From Bacteroidales bacterium (GTDB lineage Bacteria; Bacteroidota; Bacteroidia; Bacteroidales; UBA932), in the NCBI GenBank assembly GCA_024401945.1, contig JAKSKC010000003.1:1-36306 (forward strand): a stretch of DNA of 36,306 nt. The letters are read 5' to 3'. This document shows, piece after piece, positions 6,180 to 14,910 of the stretch (positions are counted from its first letter, which is position 1; each line of letters opens with the position of its first letter). The position numbers and the translations under genes are program-made. The notes under the pieces are model-generated. The model was not told the DNA's origin. It saw only the letters and a program-made list of their open reading frames with translations, and did no database searches.

Positions 6180-8381
6180 CTAAAGGATGTGGAAGGCCAC
6201 GGTGAGTCCGGCCATTACGATGGACACCATGCTCATAAGCTTGATGAGGATGTTCAGTGACGGTCCGGAAGTATCCTTGAAAGGATCTCCTACGGTGTCA
6301 CCGACTATTGCCGCGTGATGGCTTGAGGAGCCCTTGCCTCCGAAATTGCCCTCTTCGACGAATTTCTTGGCATTGTCCCAGGAACCTCCGGAATTGGCCA
6401 TGAAGATGGCCAGCACGAATCCCGATCCGAGACCTCCGATAAGGAGTCCCAGGACACCTGCGACGCCCAGGACAACCCCTACGGCTACAGGAACGGCAAT
6501 GGCAATTATCGAAGGGAAGAGCATTTCGTGCTGGGCCGCCCTGGTGGATATCTCCACGCAGGCCTTGTAGTCAGGGGTTCCCTCACCGGTAAGTATCCCC
6601 TTGATCTCGCGGAACTGACGGCGCACTTCAATCACCATCCTGTTGGCGGCGCGTCCCACGGCCTTCATTGTGAGGCCGCAGAAAAGGAAGGCCATCATCG
6701 AACCGATGAATACCCCGGCCAGTACCGCAGGGTTCATCAAAGTGACGTTGTAATGCTCCAGAACGTCAAGGATAGTGGCGTTGGCGGCTTCGACGCCGTT
6801 GATCAATGCACCGGCGGTACGTCCTGCGGCAATCTTTATCTCCTCGATGTACGAGGCGAGGAGGGCGAGGGCCGTGAGAGCCGCCGAGCCTATCGCAAAG
6901 CCCTTTCCGGTTGCGGCCGTGGTATTGCCCAGGGCATCCAGGACATCCGTGCGGTTGCGGACCTCGGGTTCGAGTTCAGACATCTGCGCGTTTCCTCCCG
7001 CATTGTCCGCAATAGGACCGTAAGCATCCGTCGCAAGGGTGATTCCCAGGGTGCTCAGCATACCTACAGCCGCTATGGCTATGCCGTAAAGGCCCTTTGA
7101 GAGAACCGATGCGTCGGTCACGTCAAACGAGAATCCGGTGGCGCAGAGGAATGAAAGCACGATCGCGCACACTATTGCGATGACAGGTACCGCCGTGGAT
7201 ATCATCCCCAGCCCCATTCCCTCAATTATGACGGTGGCCGTACCGGAACAGGTGGATTTCGCCAGGTCCTGCGTAGGTCTGAATGAATGTGAGGTGTAAT
7301 ATTCAGTGGATTTTCCTATGATTACACCGGCAAGGAGACCGGCTATCACGGAGAATGAAAGTCCGAGCCAGTTTTCAATACCGATAAGGTAAAGAATGCC
7401 GAATGTCGCCGCTCCGCTGAGGACGGCCGCCAGATTGGTACCGATGCTCATACTCTTGAGCAGCTGGGACATTCCGGCTCCCTCCCTGGTACGGACCGTG
7501 AAAATGCTGATTACCGAAAGAATGACACCCACGGCCGCTATCAGCATAGGGGCCAGGATCGCCTTCATCTGGATTTCGGGACCCTGTGCAAAGAAAGCGG
7601 ATGCGCCGAGCGCCATTGTACTGAGGATTGAACCGCAATAACTTTCGTAGAGGTCAGCCCCCATTCCGGCCACGTCACCTACATTGTCACCTACATTGTC
7701 GGCTATGGTTGCAGGATTGCGCGGATCATCTTCCGGAAGGTCGGTTTCAACCTTGCCCACGATATCAGCCCCGACATCGGCGGCCTTGGTGTAGATCCCT
7801 CCTCCGACGCGGGCGAAAAGTGCCTGGGTGGAAGCTCCCATCCCGAAGGTCAGCATAGTGGTCGTTATTATCACGAGCTTCTGTGCCAGGGATGCTTCGG
7901 TAACGAAGGCGTTGAGGACCAGGAACCATATCGCGATGTCCAGAAGACCGAGCCCGACGACGGTGAGACCCATCACGGCTCCCGACCTGAAGGCTATCCT
8001 GAGACCTGCATCAAGCGATTTGCGGGCGGCGTTCGCAGTCCTTCCCGAAGCCAGGGTGGCTGTCTTCATACCAATGAAGCCGGCCAGTCCCGAGAAGAAT
8101 CCTCCTGTCAGGAAGGCAAACGGGACCCAGGGATTCTGAACCCCGAAACCGTACGCAAGTACGGCGAAGACGACGGCAAGTATCACGAATACTATAACCA
8201 CGATCCTGTACTGCTGCTTCAGGTAAGCCATCGCTCCCTCACGCACGTACTGCGCGATCTGTTTCATCGAAGGGGTCCCTTCATCCTCTTTCTTCATCTG
8301 CCTGTAGAAGATGAAGGCGAACAACAGCGCTGTCACCGATGCCGCAGGGACTGCATAAAATAACGGATTCATATAAATCAT
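6180..8381 (-). CDS. hppA: Membrane-bound ion-translocating pyrophosphatase, K+-dependent type
   Basis: Couples pyrophosphate hydrolysis to H+ and/or Na+ export across the inner membrane. It is 733 residues with about 16 hydrophobic segments. Substrate and metal motifs are [20 protein letters not shown] (199-218), [20 protein letters not shown] (228-247) and, near the C-terminus, a [20 protein letters not shown] motif. The sequence [10 protein letters not shown] near 486-495 has Ala where K+-independent enzymes carry Lys, so this is the K+-dependent class. A Glu in the DLYES segment (Glu246) matches the ion-pathway glutamate of K+-dependent, often Na+-pumping, members. A related Bacteroides vulgatus enzyme is known to pump both Na+ and H+, but specificity cannot be read here. 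The start could be M1 or M4 (ATG at 8372). Confidence 0.96.
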   Translation of the reverse strand: MIYMNPLFYAVPAASVTALLFAFIFYRQMKKEDEGTPSMKQIAQYVREGAMAYLKQQYRIVVIVFVILAVVFAVLAYGFGVQNPWVPFAFLTGGFFSGLAGFIGMKTATLASGRTANAARKSLDAGLRIAFRSGAVMGLTVVGLGLLDIAIWFLVLNAFVTEASLAQKLVIITTTMLTFGMGASTQALFARVGGGIYTKAADVGADIVGKVETDLPEDDPRNPATIADNVGDNVGDVAGMGADLYESYCGSILSTMALGASAFFAQGPEIQMKAILAPMLIAAVGVILSVISIFTVRTREGAGMSQLLKSMSIGTNLAAVLSGAATFGILYLIGIENWLGLSFSVIAGLLAGVIIGKSTEYYTSHSFRPTQDLAKSTCSGTATVIIEGMGLGMISTAVPVIAIVCAIVLSFLCATGFSFDVTDASVLSKGLYGIAIAAVGMLSTLGITLATDAYGPIADNAGGNAQMSELEPEVRNRTDVLDALGNTTAATGKGFAIGSAALTALALLASYIEEIKIAAGRTAGALINGVEAANATILDVLEHYNVTLMNPAVLAGVFIGSMMAFLFCGLTMKAVGRAANRMVIEVRRQFREIKGILTGEGTPDYKACVEISTRAAQHEMLFPSIIAIAVPVAVGVVLGVAGVLGLLIGGLGSGFVLAIFMANSGGSWDNAKKFVEEGNFGGKGSSSHHAAIVGDTVGDPFKDTSGPSLNILIKLMSMVSIVMAGLTVAFHIL

Positions 8382-8416
8382 TTTTACTCAGGAGTGTAAA
8401 TATAAGGTTTAATTCT

Positions 8417-8424
8417 TAAATTTG
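8417..8424 (+). promoter_or_regulatory. -7 promoter element of the DUF4434 operon
   Basis: TAAATTTG matches TAnnTTTG exactly. Its last base is the G of a GTG at 8424 that could otherwise be taken as the start codon. A GTG inside the -7 element would lie upstream of the transcript (start near 8431), which supports the ATG at 8451. No clear -33 TTTG is seen. Confidence 0.55.
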
Positions 8425-8450
8425 TGAATCAACGATATTCATCCACTGAT

Positions 8451-9554
8451 ATGACCGACAGAAGATCCTTCCTAAAGACAGCCACTGCAGCCGCGGCTGC
8501 GGCCGTTTGTGCCCCGATCATCAGCAGCTGCAAACAATCTGCAGATGAACTTGAAAAATCAGACGGGATCATTGATTCCCCTCTCAACTCCAACGGAGGC
8601 TCCGAACTCATAGTTCCCAAAGGGGCCGGACTCCGTATCACCGGAACCTTCCTCGACGAGATATCCCACGACATCCCGCACCAGAACTGGGGACCTGCCG
8701 AATGGGACCGGGACTTCCAGAATATGAAGGCCATCGGCATCGACACCGTGATAATGATACGCAGCGGATACCGCAAGTTCATCACCTGGCCGAGCAAATA
8801 TCTTCTCGGGAAAGGCTGCTATATGCCTTCCCTCGACCTTCTGGAACTGTTCCTGAGCCTTGCTGACAAGTACGGGATGAAATTCTATTTCGGACTTTAT
8901 GACACCGGACACTACTGGGACACCAGGGACATGTCCTGGGAACTTGAATACAACAAGTTCGTGATTGACGAGGTATGGCAGATGTACGGGCACCACAAGA
9001 GCTTCCAGGGATGGTACATAAGCACGGAGATAAGCCGCAAGACGAAAGGCGCCATCGACACCTTCCACGAAATGGGAAGGATGTGCAAGGATGTGTCAAA
9101 CGGCCTTCCTACCTTCATCTCACCGTGGATTGACGGCAAGAAAGCCATTATGGGCACCGGACTCAAGGAAAAGAAGGGCGTTTCAGTCCGCCAGCACGAA
9201 GAGGAGTGGAACGAGATCTTCGACGGCATCCACGACGTGGTGAATGCCTGCGCCTTCCAGGACGGTCACATAGATTATGACGAGCTTGACGCCTTTTTCA
9301 GCGTTAACAAGAAGCTCGCGGACAAATACGGTATGGAGTGCTGGACCAATGCCGAAAGTTTCGACAGGGATATGCCTATCAACTTCCTGCCTATCAAGTT
9401 CGACAAGCTGCGCATGAAACTCGAGGCCGCCGGACGCTGCGGATACGACAAGGCCATCACCTTCGAATTCTCGCATTTCATGTCACCTCAGTCAGCATAT
9501 CTCCAGGCCGGGCATCTTTATGACAGATACAAGGATTATTTCGAAATAAAGTAG
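8451..9554 (+). CDS. Tat-exported DUF4434-like TIM-barrel protein, putative glycoside hydrolase
   Basis: A 367-residue protein from the ATG at 8451. Its N-terminus MTDRRSFLKTA is a twin-arginine signal, followed by an Ala-rich hydrophobic stretch and IISSC (Cys27), a possible lipobox, so it is a Tat-exported lipoprotein or periplasmic protein. The body resembles DUF4434 proteins, predicted glycoside-hydrolase-like (beta/alpha)8 barrels: LRITGTFLDEISHD, WDRDFQNMKAIGIDTVIMI, MKFYFGLYDTGHYWD, FQGWYISTEI, with Glu in STEIS and acidic residues in WTNAESFD and AITFEFSHF as catalytic candidates. Tat export implies folding, perhaps with a cofactor or metal, before secretion. It starts a four-gene operon, 1 base from the MFS gene. 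A longer GTG start at 8424 was rejected. The substrate is unknown. Confidence 0.75.
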   Translation: MTDRRSFLKTATAAAAAAVCAPIISSCKQSADELEKSDGIIDSPLNSNGGSELIVPKGAGLRITGTFLDEISHDIPHQNWGPAEWDRDFQNMKAIGIDTVIMIRSGYRKFITWPSKYLLGKGCYMPSLDLLELFLSLADKYGMKFYFGLYDTGHYWDTRDMSWELEYNKFVIDEVWQMYGHHKSFQGWYISTEISRKTKGAIDTFHEMGRMCKDVSNGLPTFISPWIDGKKAIMGTGLKEKKGVSVRQHEEEWNEIFDGIHDVVNACAFQDGHIDYDELDAFFSVNKKLADKYGMECWTNAESFDRDMPINFLPIKFDKLRMKLEAAGRCGYDKAITFEFSHFMSPQSAYLQAGHLYDRYKDYFEIK

Positions 9555-9555
9555 T

Positions 9556-10944
9556 ATGAAAATAAACGGTGCAAACATAGGATATGTCATCTTCCTGTCC
9601 ATCGTCGCGGCTTTGGGAGGTATTCTTTTCGGTTACGACACCGCTGTCATCTCCGGCACGACCGCAGATGTGGCGGAGCAGTTCAACCTTACCGATATCT
9701 CGAAGGGATGGTATGTCGGCTGTGCGCTTGTGGGATCCATCATAGGCGTCGCCGTGGCCGGTATGCTGAGCGATTTTCTCGGAAGGAAGAAGACAATGCT
9801 CATAGCCTCAGTCCTTTTCAGCGTCTCAGCCATAGGCTGCTGCCTGTGCTCAGGAATCAACGACCTGGTCGTCTACCGCATAATCGGAGGACTCGGAATA
9901 GGCATAGTTTCCATAGTCTCCCCTATCTACATTTCGGAAATCTCCCCTGCCAGAATCCGCGGGACAATGGTTTCCCTCTACCAGCTTGCCGTCACTATGG
10001 GACTGCTGCTGGCCTATCTGGTCAACTTCATCATCCTCAGAAACTCCGGCAACATCACATACACAGGTTTCTTCAAATGGGTATTCAACGATGAACTCTG
10101 GAGAGGGATGCTCGGGTCGGAGACTGTTGTCACGCTGCTGTTCTTCATCGTGATATTCTTCATTCCTGAAAGTCCCCGCTGGCTGATAGTCAAGGGAATG
10201 GACGACAGGGCGATGAAAATATTCCGCAGACTGAAGGATTCGGACGAGGGAGCGGCTGAGGAATTCGGCCTCACCAAGGCATCCATCGCGGGAGAAGTCC
10301 GTTCCGAATGGTCCGCACTGCGTGAAAAGGGCATAGTCAAGGCTGTGATAATCGGCTCCGCCATTGCCATTCTGGGACAGTTCATGGGTGTCAACGCCGT
10401 GCTTTACTACGGTCCTGACATCTTCGCCAACGCAGGTCTCGCCGCCGAGGATTCATCATTCTCCACCGTGCTCGTAGGCCTTGTGAATATCCTGACCACC
10501 GTACTCGCCGTGTTCATCATAGACAGGGTGGGCAGGAAGAAACTCATCTATTTCGGCGTCAGCAGCATGATTCTCTGCCTTATTGCCATCGGCATCATTT
10601 TCGCCGCAGGCGCGGGCGGAGTCCTGCTCCTCGTATTCTTCCTCCTTTATATCTTCAGCCAGGCCATCTCCATCAGCGCAGTTGTGTTCGTCCTTCTGTC
10701 AGAGATGTATCCGAACCGCGTCAGGGGCATAGCGATGTCCATCGCGGGACTTGCCCTCTGGGTGGGAACATATCTCATCGGTCAGTTCACCCCTTGGTGC
10801 ATGACCAACCTGACTCCTGCAGGAACGTTCTTCCTCTTTGCAGTGATGTGCATCCCTTATATGCTCATTATGTGGAAGAAGGTGCCTGAGACAACCGGCA
10901 AGACCCTCGAGGAGATCGAGGAATACTGGAAGAAGCAGAACTGA
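9556..10944 (+). CDS. MFS sugar porter (XylE/GalP-like sugar:H+ symporter)
   Basis: A 462-residue inner-membrane transporter with 12 predicted helices. Sugar-porter signatures are GGILFGYDTAVISG in helix 1, DFLGRKK after helix 2, the RIIGGLGIGI and ISPARIRG region, PESPRWL after helix 6, GVNAVLYYGPDIF in helix 7, DRVGRKKL after helix 8 and the C-terminal VPETTGKTLEEIEEYW. It probably imports a monosaccharide or small sugar by proton symport. The segment before helix 7 reads GQFMGVN where the family usually has QQxxGxN. It lies 1 base after the DUF4434 gene and overlaps the DUF5009-like gene by one base (TGATG), so the transporter most likely takes up what the exported DUF4434-like protein or the phosphoesterase releases. 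The exact sugar is not predictable. Confidence 0.9.
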   Translation: MKINGANIGYVIFLSIVAALGGILFGYDTAVISGTTADVAEQFNLTDISKGWYVGCALVGSIIGVAVAGMLSDFLGRKKTMLIASVLFSVSAIGCCLCSGINDLVVYRIIGGLGIGIVSIVSPIYISEISPARIRGTMVSLYQLAVTMGLLLAYLVNFIILRNSGNITYTGFFKWVFNDELWRGMLGSETVVTLLFFIVIFFIPESPRWLIVKGMDDRAMKIFRRLKDSDEGAAEEFGLTKASIAGEVRSEWSALREKGIVKAVIIGSAIAILGQFMGVNAVLYYGPDIFANAGLAAEDSSFSTVLVGLVNILTTVLAVFIIDRVGRKKLIYFGVSSMILCLIAIGIIFAAGAGGVLLLVFFLLYIFSQAISISAVVFVLLSEMYPNRVRGIAMSIAGLALWVGTYLIGQFTPWCMTNLTPAGTFFLFAVMCIPYMLIMWKKVPETTGKTLEEIEEYWKKQN

Positions 10945-12275
10945 TGGAAGGTAGGATCAAGGCAATCGACATGATCAGGGGACTGTCCATCATAGGGATG
11001 GTCCTCTGTGCCGCATACAGCTGGGACAGCGGGCTTCCGGCATTTATGTTCCACTGTCAGGAACCGCCTCCCGATTACGCGTTCTCGCCTGAAGTCAGGG
11101 GCATAACCTGGGTGGATCTGGTTTTCCCCTTCTTTCTCTTCTCAATGGGCGCCGCCTTCCCGGTGGCTCTCGGCAAGAAGCTGCAGAAGGGTGTCGGCCA
11201 GGGCAGGATTGTCCTGGGGCTCGTCCGCCGCTGGGTCACCCTCGTGATTTTCGCCCTCGTGATCGGGAACAGCGGAAGAATCTTTTCCTCCCAGGCTCCT
11301 GAGATATGGAAGGGAGTCTTCGTCGTTGCCGGCTGGCTGGCACTTTTCGCCAGTCTTGTAAGGTCCGCCCGCAAGTGGGTCAATCCCTGCGGATATCTGG
11401 CCGTAGTGCTGCTCGCGCTGGTCGAGAAGTTCATATTCAAGGTGGACCTCAGCCTGTTCACCTCTGACATAATAATTATGATAATGGCCTGGATGGCACT
11501 GCTGGGAGGCCTTGTATGGCTCGTAAGCAGGAACAGTCCGTCGCTGAGGCTCCTCATCTTCGCCCTCATACTGGCCGTCAAGGCGGCAAACTCCTACACC
11601 GGTGTATTCGGCGGTGTCGGGGTGCCGGATTGCCTGGGATGGCTCTTCGACTGGGGATTCTGCCAGTATCTTCTCATTGTCATCCCTGCGACCTTCGTCG
11701 GGGAGATCCTTATGAAGGAAGGAGGGAAGGATGCCGGAGCGGTGGCGGTCCTCATCCCGCTGCTGGCTGTCCTCACACAGCTGTGGGGCCTGTACACGAG
11801 GAATGTGGCCGTCGATTTCTGCATAACCGCAGCACTTGCGGTGGCCTATGCCCTTGTATGCAGGAAAAACGCCGGCAAGGCCGGGATAATCGCACTTGCC
11901 GGATTTTCCTTCCTCATAGCGGGCATTGCCTTCGACCCTCTTGACGGGGGCATCGCCAAGGATTACTGCAACATAAGCTATCTGCTCTGCACCGGAGGGA
12001 TGGCGGGTCTCGTGACATCCGCCCTGCTGGTAGCCGGAAACAGGGGCTTCAAGGGAAATGTCCTGAGCCTTTGCGGCCAGAACCCGATGATAGCCTATAC
12101 CATAGTATCCGGACTAATAAGCCCGGTCCTCTATGCCTGCGGACTGTTGGGACTCATTGATTCCCTGGCCACAGGAAATATGTTCTGGGGGCTCCTGCGG
12201 GGGTTGATCGTAACCGGGACAATGTGCCTGTGCACCGCCTTGCTCACCAAAAAGAAAATTTACTGGAGAAGTTAG
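10944..12275 (+). CDS. DUF5009 / HGSNAT-like multi-pass membrane protein
   Basis: A 443-residue integral membrane protein with roughly 10-11 hydrophobic helices. The N-terminus RIKAIDMIRGLSIIGMVL and the later GITWVDLVFPFFLFSMGAAF are the hallmark segments of DUF5009/heparan-alpha-glucosaminide N-acetyltransferase-like proteins. These are thought to move an acetyl group from cytoplasmic acetyl-CoA onto a sugar on the far side of the membrane. If that holds, it would acetylate an amino sugar or hydroxyl in the periplasm. I see no motif that proves activity. The start overlaps the MFS stop by one base, and the next gene begins 2 bases after the stop, so it belongs firmly to this operon. Homology to the family is likely; the reaction is inference. 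Confidence 0.75.
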   Translation: MEGRIKAIDMIRGLSIIGMVLCAAYSWDSGLPAFMFHCQEPPPDYAFSPEVRGITWVDLVFPFFLFSMGAAFPVALGKKLQKGVGQGRIVLGLVRRWVTLVIFALVIGNSGRIFSSQAPEIWKGVFVVAGWLALFASLVRSARKWVNPCGYLAVVLLALVEKFIFKVDLSLFTSDIIIMIMAWMALLGGLVWLVSRNSPSLRLLIFALILAVKAANSYTGVFGGVGVPDCLGWLFDWGFCQYLLIVIPATFVGEILMKEGGKDAGAVAVLIPLLAVLTQLWGLYTRNVAVDFCITAALAVAYALVCRKNAGKAGIIALAGFSFLIAGIAFDPLDGGIAKDYCNISYLLCTGGMAGLVTSALLVAGNRGFKGNVLSLCGQNPMIAYTIVSGLISPVLYACGLLGLIDSLATGNMFWGLLRGLIVTGTMCLCTALLTKKKIYWRS

Positions 12276-12277
12276 AT

Positions 12278-13306
12278 ATGAGAAAAATGCTTTTGACCGC
12301 CGCACTCGGAATCCTCGCATTCCTGGGCGCACAGGCACAGGAACCGCTCAAGTTCCATCAGGACGGTACTTTCAAGATCGTCCAGTTCACGGACCTTCAC
12401 TACAAAGCCGACAAGGCGGAATCAAGGATCGTGCTCAAGCGTATGAACGAGGTCCTGGATGCGGAGAAACCGGATCTTGTGGTAGTCACCGGGGATATGA
12501 TATACTCCTTCCCTGCCAGAAAGGTCCTGAAGGAGGTTATAGGCTGCATCTCATCGCACAAGGTGCCTTTCTGCACCGTCTTCGGAAACCACGATGCCGA
12601 TTTCGGGACGGACAAGGGGACGATGTACGACTACATCCGCAGTTTCAAGGGATGCGTGATGCCCGACCGCAAGGATGTCCTGTCACCGGACTACACTCTC
12701 GAACTGATGTCCTCGGACGGGACGAAAACCGCTTCAATCCTCTATCTGTTAGACTCCAATTCACATATCTTCGACGAAAACGGCAATTTCAGCTCCTACG
12801 ATTTCATACAGGACTACCAGATAGAGTGGTACAGGGAAACCAGCAAGTATTTCACGAAGAAGAACGGCGGGGAGGCTCTTCCGGCCCTGGCTTTCTTCCA
12901 CATACCTGTCCCTGAATTCCACGATGCCGTGGCAAGCGAGGGATGCACCCTGATAGGCACCAGGATGGAATCCGTCTGCTCCCCTGTCTACAACAGCGGG
13001 ATGTTCCGGGCCTTCAAGGAGATGGGGGATGTATTCGGAGTGTTCGTGGGACACGACCACGACAACGACTACGCTGTGAACTGGCAGGACATACTTCTCG
13101 CATACGGAAGATATACGGGAGGCAACACCGAGTACAACAACCTCCCCAACGGCGCGAGGGTCATAATCCTCAAGGAAGGGAAGAGGGAACTGGACTCCTA
13201 CATCAGGCTTAAGGGAGGAAAGGTCATCAACGAATTCACCTTCCCGAAGAATTTCCACAAGACAGACTGGAGAGGACGTCCGCTTGACCCGGAATGCAGA
13301 CGTTAA
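12278..13306 (+). CDS. Secreted calcineurin-like metallophosphoesterase
   Basis: A 342-residue protein starting at the ATG at 12278, where MRKMLLTAALGILAFLGAQA forms a signal peptide with Q-E after the cleavage site. An upstream in-frame start at 12224 would bury the signal peptide and overlap the previous gene, so it was rejected. The dimetal motifs are in order: QFTDLH (Asp39, His41), VVTGDM (Asp73), FGNHDAD (Asn104, His105), FFHIPVPEFH and VGHDHDND. It is probably a periplasmic phosphomonoesterase or phosphodiesterase resembling small purple-acid-phosphatase-like enzymes. As the last gene of the DUF4434/MFS/DUF5009 operon it may remove phosphate from a sugar phosphate so that the MFS protein can import the free sugar. 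It ends tail-to-tail with the FAD oxidoreductase, overlapping by 4 bases (TTAA). Confidence 0.88.
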   Translation: MRKMLLTAALGILAFLGAQAQEPLKFHQDGTFKIVQFTDLHYKADKAESRIVLKRMNEVLDAEKPDLVVVTGDMIYSFPARKVLKEVIGCISSHKVPFCTVFGNHDADFGTDKGTMYDYIRSFKGCVMPDRKDVLSPDYTLELMSSDGTKTASILYLLDSNSHIFDENGNFSSYDFIQDYQIEWYRETSKYFTKKNGGEALPALAFFHIPVPEFHDAVASEGCTLIGTRMESVCSPVYNSGMFRAFKEMGDVFGVFVGHDHDNDYAVNWQDILLAYGRYTGGNTEYNNLPNGARVIILKEGKRELDSYIRLKGGKVINEFTFPKNFHKTDWRGRPLDPECRR

Positions 13307-14910
13307 CGCCTGTCGAAACCCTTCCAATCCACAGGAACTGTCTCGAAGGGATGGTCATGGCCATCCAGGGTCCTCATCGAATCAAGACGGGCCTCCGGAT
13401 TGTCAACGGCAAGTATCCACATCTCGTCGGCCCAGCCCACGTTGCGCCCCTCCGCCTTGAAAAGTCCTGTTGAGCCCATCCTCTGCAGCAGTTTGAAATC
13501 CGGATCGGAAGGTTCCAGGTCCAGATAGGGCTGGATACGCGCACCCGCTTCCAGAAGGACGGTCTGCACCTGGCGGACATCGACGTCACGCACCCGGCAG
13601 TCATTCTTCACTGCAAGTGCCGCAATGACCCCGGCCGCCTGTCCGAGCTCCATTACAACGGGCTGCAGACGTGTCGCCCCCTCGATGGAGTTGTCCACGG
13701 ATATCGATTTCTCCGCCACAAGCAGGTTTTCCACTCCTATCGGGACCATGACCCCGGCGGGAACTGTGAAGGAAGGAATCGGAGTGTACGACTTATGCAG
13801 ATTCCTCCAGTCGGGATTGGCATAATGGTGATGGTCCACGGGATAATCGCCCACCGCCACACCGGTCCTGTAAAGGGGCTCCGGATATCCGTATGGGTCC
13901 TGCACCGCCTCGAAAGTAAGCCTGGCCTCCCCTTCAATCCTGCGGCTTTCACGGAAATAAGGAATGAACGGAAGTCCGTCTTCCGTCGGGAATTCACCAT
14001 CTGCAATGCCGATATTCTTCATCCCCAGCTCGGTCTGGATGAAATAAAGGTAGCCCAGAGCCTTGTCCTTTGCCTGTCTGAAGGCCTTTTCCCTTTCGTC
14101 AGCCGATGCATCCACCACATCGGCATAGAAATCGTTTCCGTCGATCGGCCAGTTGAGCATAATCCTTCCGCCGGGCAGGCGGCCGTAGCTGAGCATCATC
14201 TCCGGACTCCAGAGCGCCTGGCCTTTGGATGTTCCGGGATTGTTCAGAGGATTGATGCAGCAGTTCACATAATTATCACGGTCGTAGCCTGGTGGCTCCG
14301 GGATGGTTCTGTCGGCCTGCGGGCCGTAATCCTCCGCTATTATCACATAGGTAAGGTCCTGGACTATGCCGTCTTCGTTCCCCAGTTCATATTTCACCCC
14401 GCATTCCTTTGCAACCCAGCCCAGTTCGGTGCCGTCGACTAGTACCCTGCAGTTGTAGCGTATGCCGTCCGCCTTGACCGTCCATCCGTTTCCGTGCCTG
14501 TGTATCCGTTTGAAATCCACATTCCTGTACACTGTGAGATTCTCCTGCGCGGCGCAGATGTTGTCCAGCACCCCGGCACCGGTGTGAGGCTCGAACAGGA
14601 TGTTGCTCACCCAGCCCGTCTTCAACGCATCATATCCCCCGTATCGGGCCGCCAGGGAATCGCAGAATTCCCCGAATATGCCGGCCCTGAGCCTGTAGCA
14701 GCCGTCTATCGCGCTGACGCCGGCGGAGGTGAGCATCCCTCCCAGCCACGGAGTCTCCTCCAGAATCAGGGTCTTCGCCCCCATCCTTGCACTCTGTATG
14801 CCGGCTGCAGTGCCCGACGCGCCGCCGCCCACGATTATAATGTCATAGCCCACCTGCCGGCAGGCTACGGCCATAAGTGCTGCAAGCAGCGGTAAAAACA
14901 ATTTTCTCAT
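13303..14910 (-). CDS. Exported FAD-dependent oxidoreductase (FAD_oxidored family)
   Basis: A 535-residue protein beginning MRKLFLPLLAALMAVAC, a lipoprotein-type signal with Cys17. A dinucleotide-binding Rossmann motif follows: YDIIIVGGGASGTAAGIQSA (22-41), then AKTLILEE and WLGGMLTSAG. These are typical of the FAD_oxidored group, common in Bacteroidota PULs and often attached to glycosidase or sulfatase loci. Later segments such as VLVDGTELGWVAKECGV and a C-terminal SVDNSIEGATRLQPVVMELG also fit that family. An exported flavoenzyme would need FAD loading outside, or Tat-independent cofactor acquisition, which is unusual. The start overlaps the C69 peptidase stop by 4 bases (ATGA), so the two are one operon. 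Substrate unknown; xan-like or sugar oxidation is possible but unproven. Confidence 0.85.
   Translation of the reverse strand: MRKLFLPLLAALMAVACRQVGYDIIIVGGGASGTAAGIQSARMGAKTLILEETPWLGGMLTSAGVSAIDGCYRLRAGIFGEFCDSLAARYGGYDALKTGWVSNILFEPHTGAGVLDNICAAQENLTVYRNVDFKRIHRHGNGWTVKADGIRYNCRVLVDGTELGWVAKECGVKYELGNEDGIVQDLTYVIIAEDYGPQADRTIPEPPGYDRDNYVNCCINPLNNPGTSKGQALWSPEMMLSYGRLPGGRIMLNWPIDGNDFYADVVDASADEREKAFRQAKDKALGYLYFIQTELGMKNIGIADGEFPTEDGLPFIPYFRESRRIEGEARLTFEAVQDPYGYPEPLYRTGVAVGDYPVDHHHYANPDWRNLHKSYTPIPSFTVPAGVMVPIGVENLLVAEKSISVDNSIEGATRLQPVVMELGQAAGVIAALAVKNDCRVRDVDVRQVQTVLLEAGARIQPYLDLEPSDPDFKLLQRMGSTGLFKAEGRNVGWADEMWILAVDNPEARLDSMRTLDGHDHPFETVPVDWKGFDRR

Noticed and set aside
8424..8450. GTG start for the DUF4434-like gene
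   Set aside because: The GTG is the last base of the TAAATTTG -7 element and beyond, so it lies upstream of the predicted transcript. The ATG at 8451 begins directly with the twin-arginine motif.
12224..12277. Longer N-terminus for the metallophosphoesterase
   Set aside because: It overlaps the preceding gene by about 50 bases and would put 18 residues ahead of an otherwise clean signal peptide.
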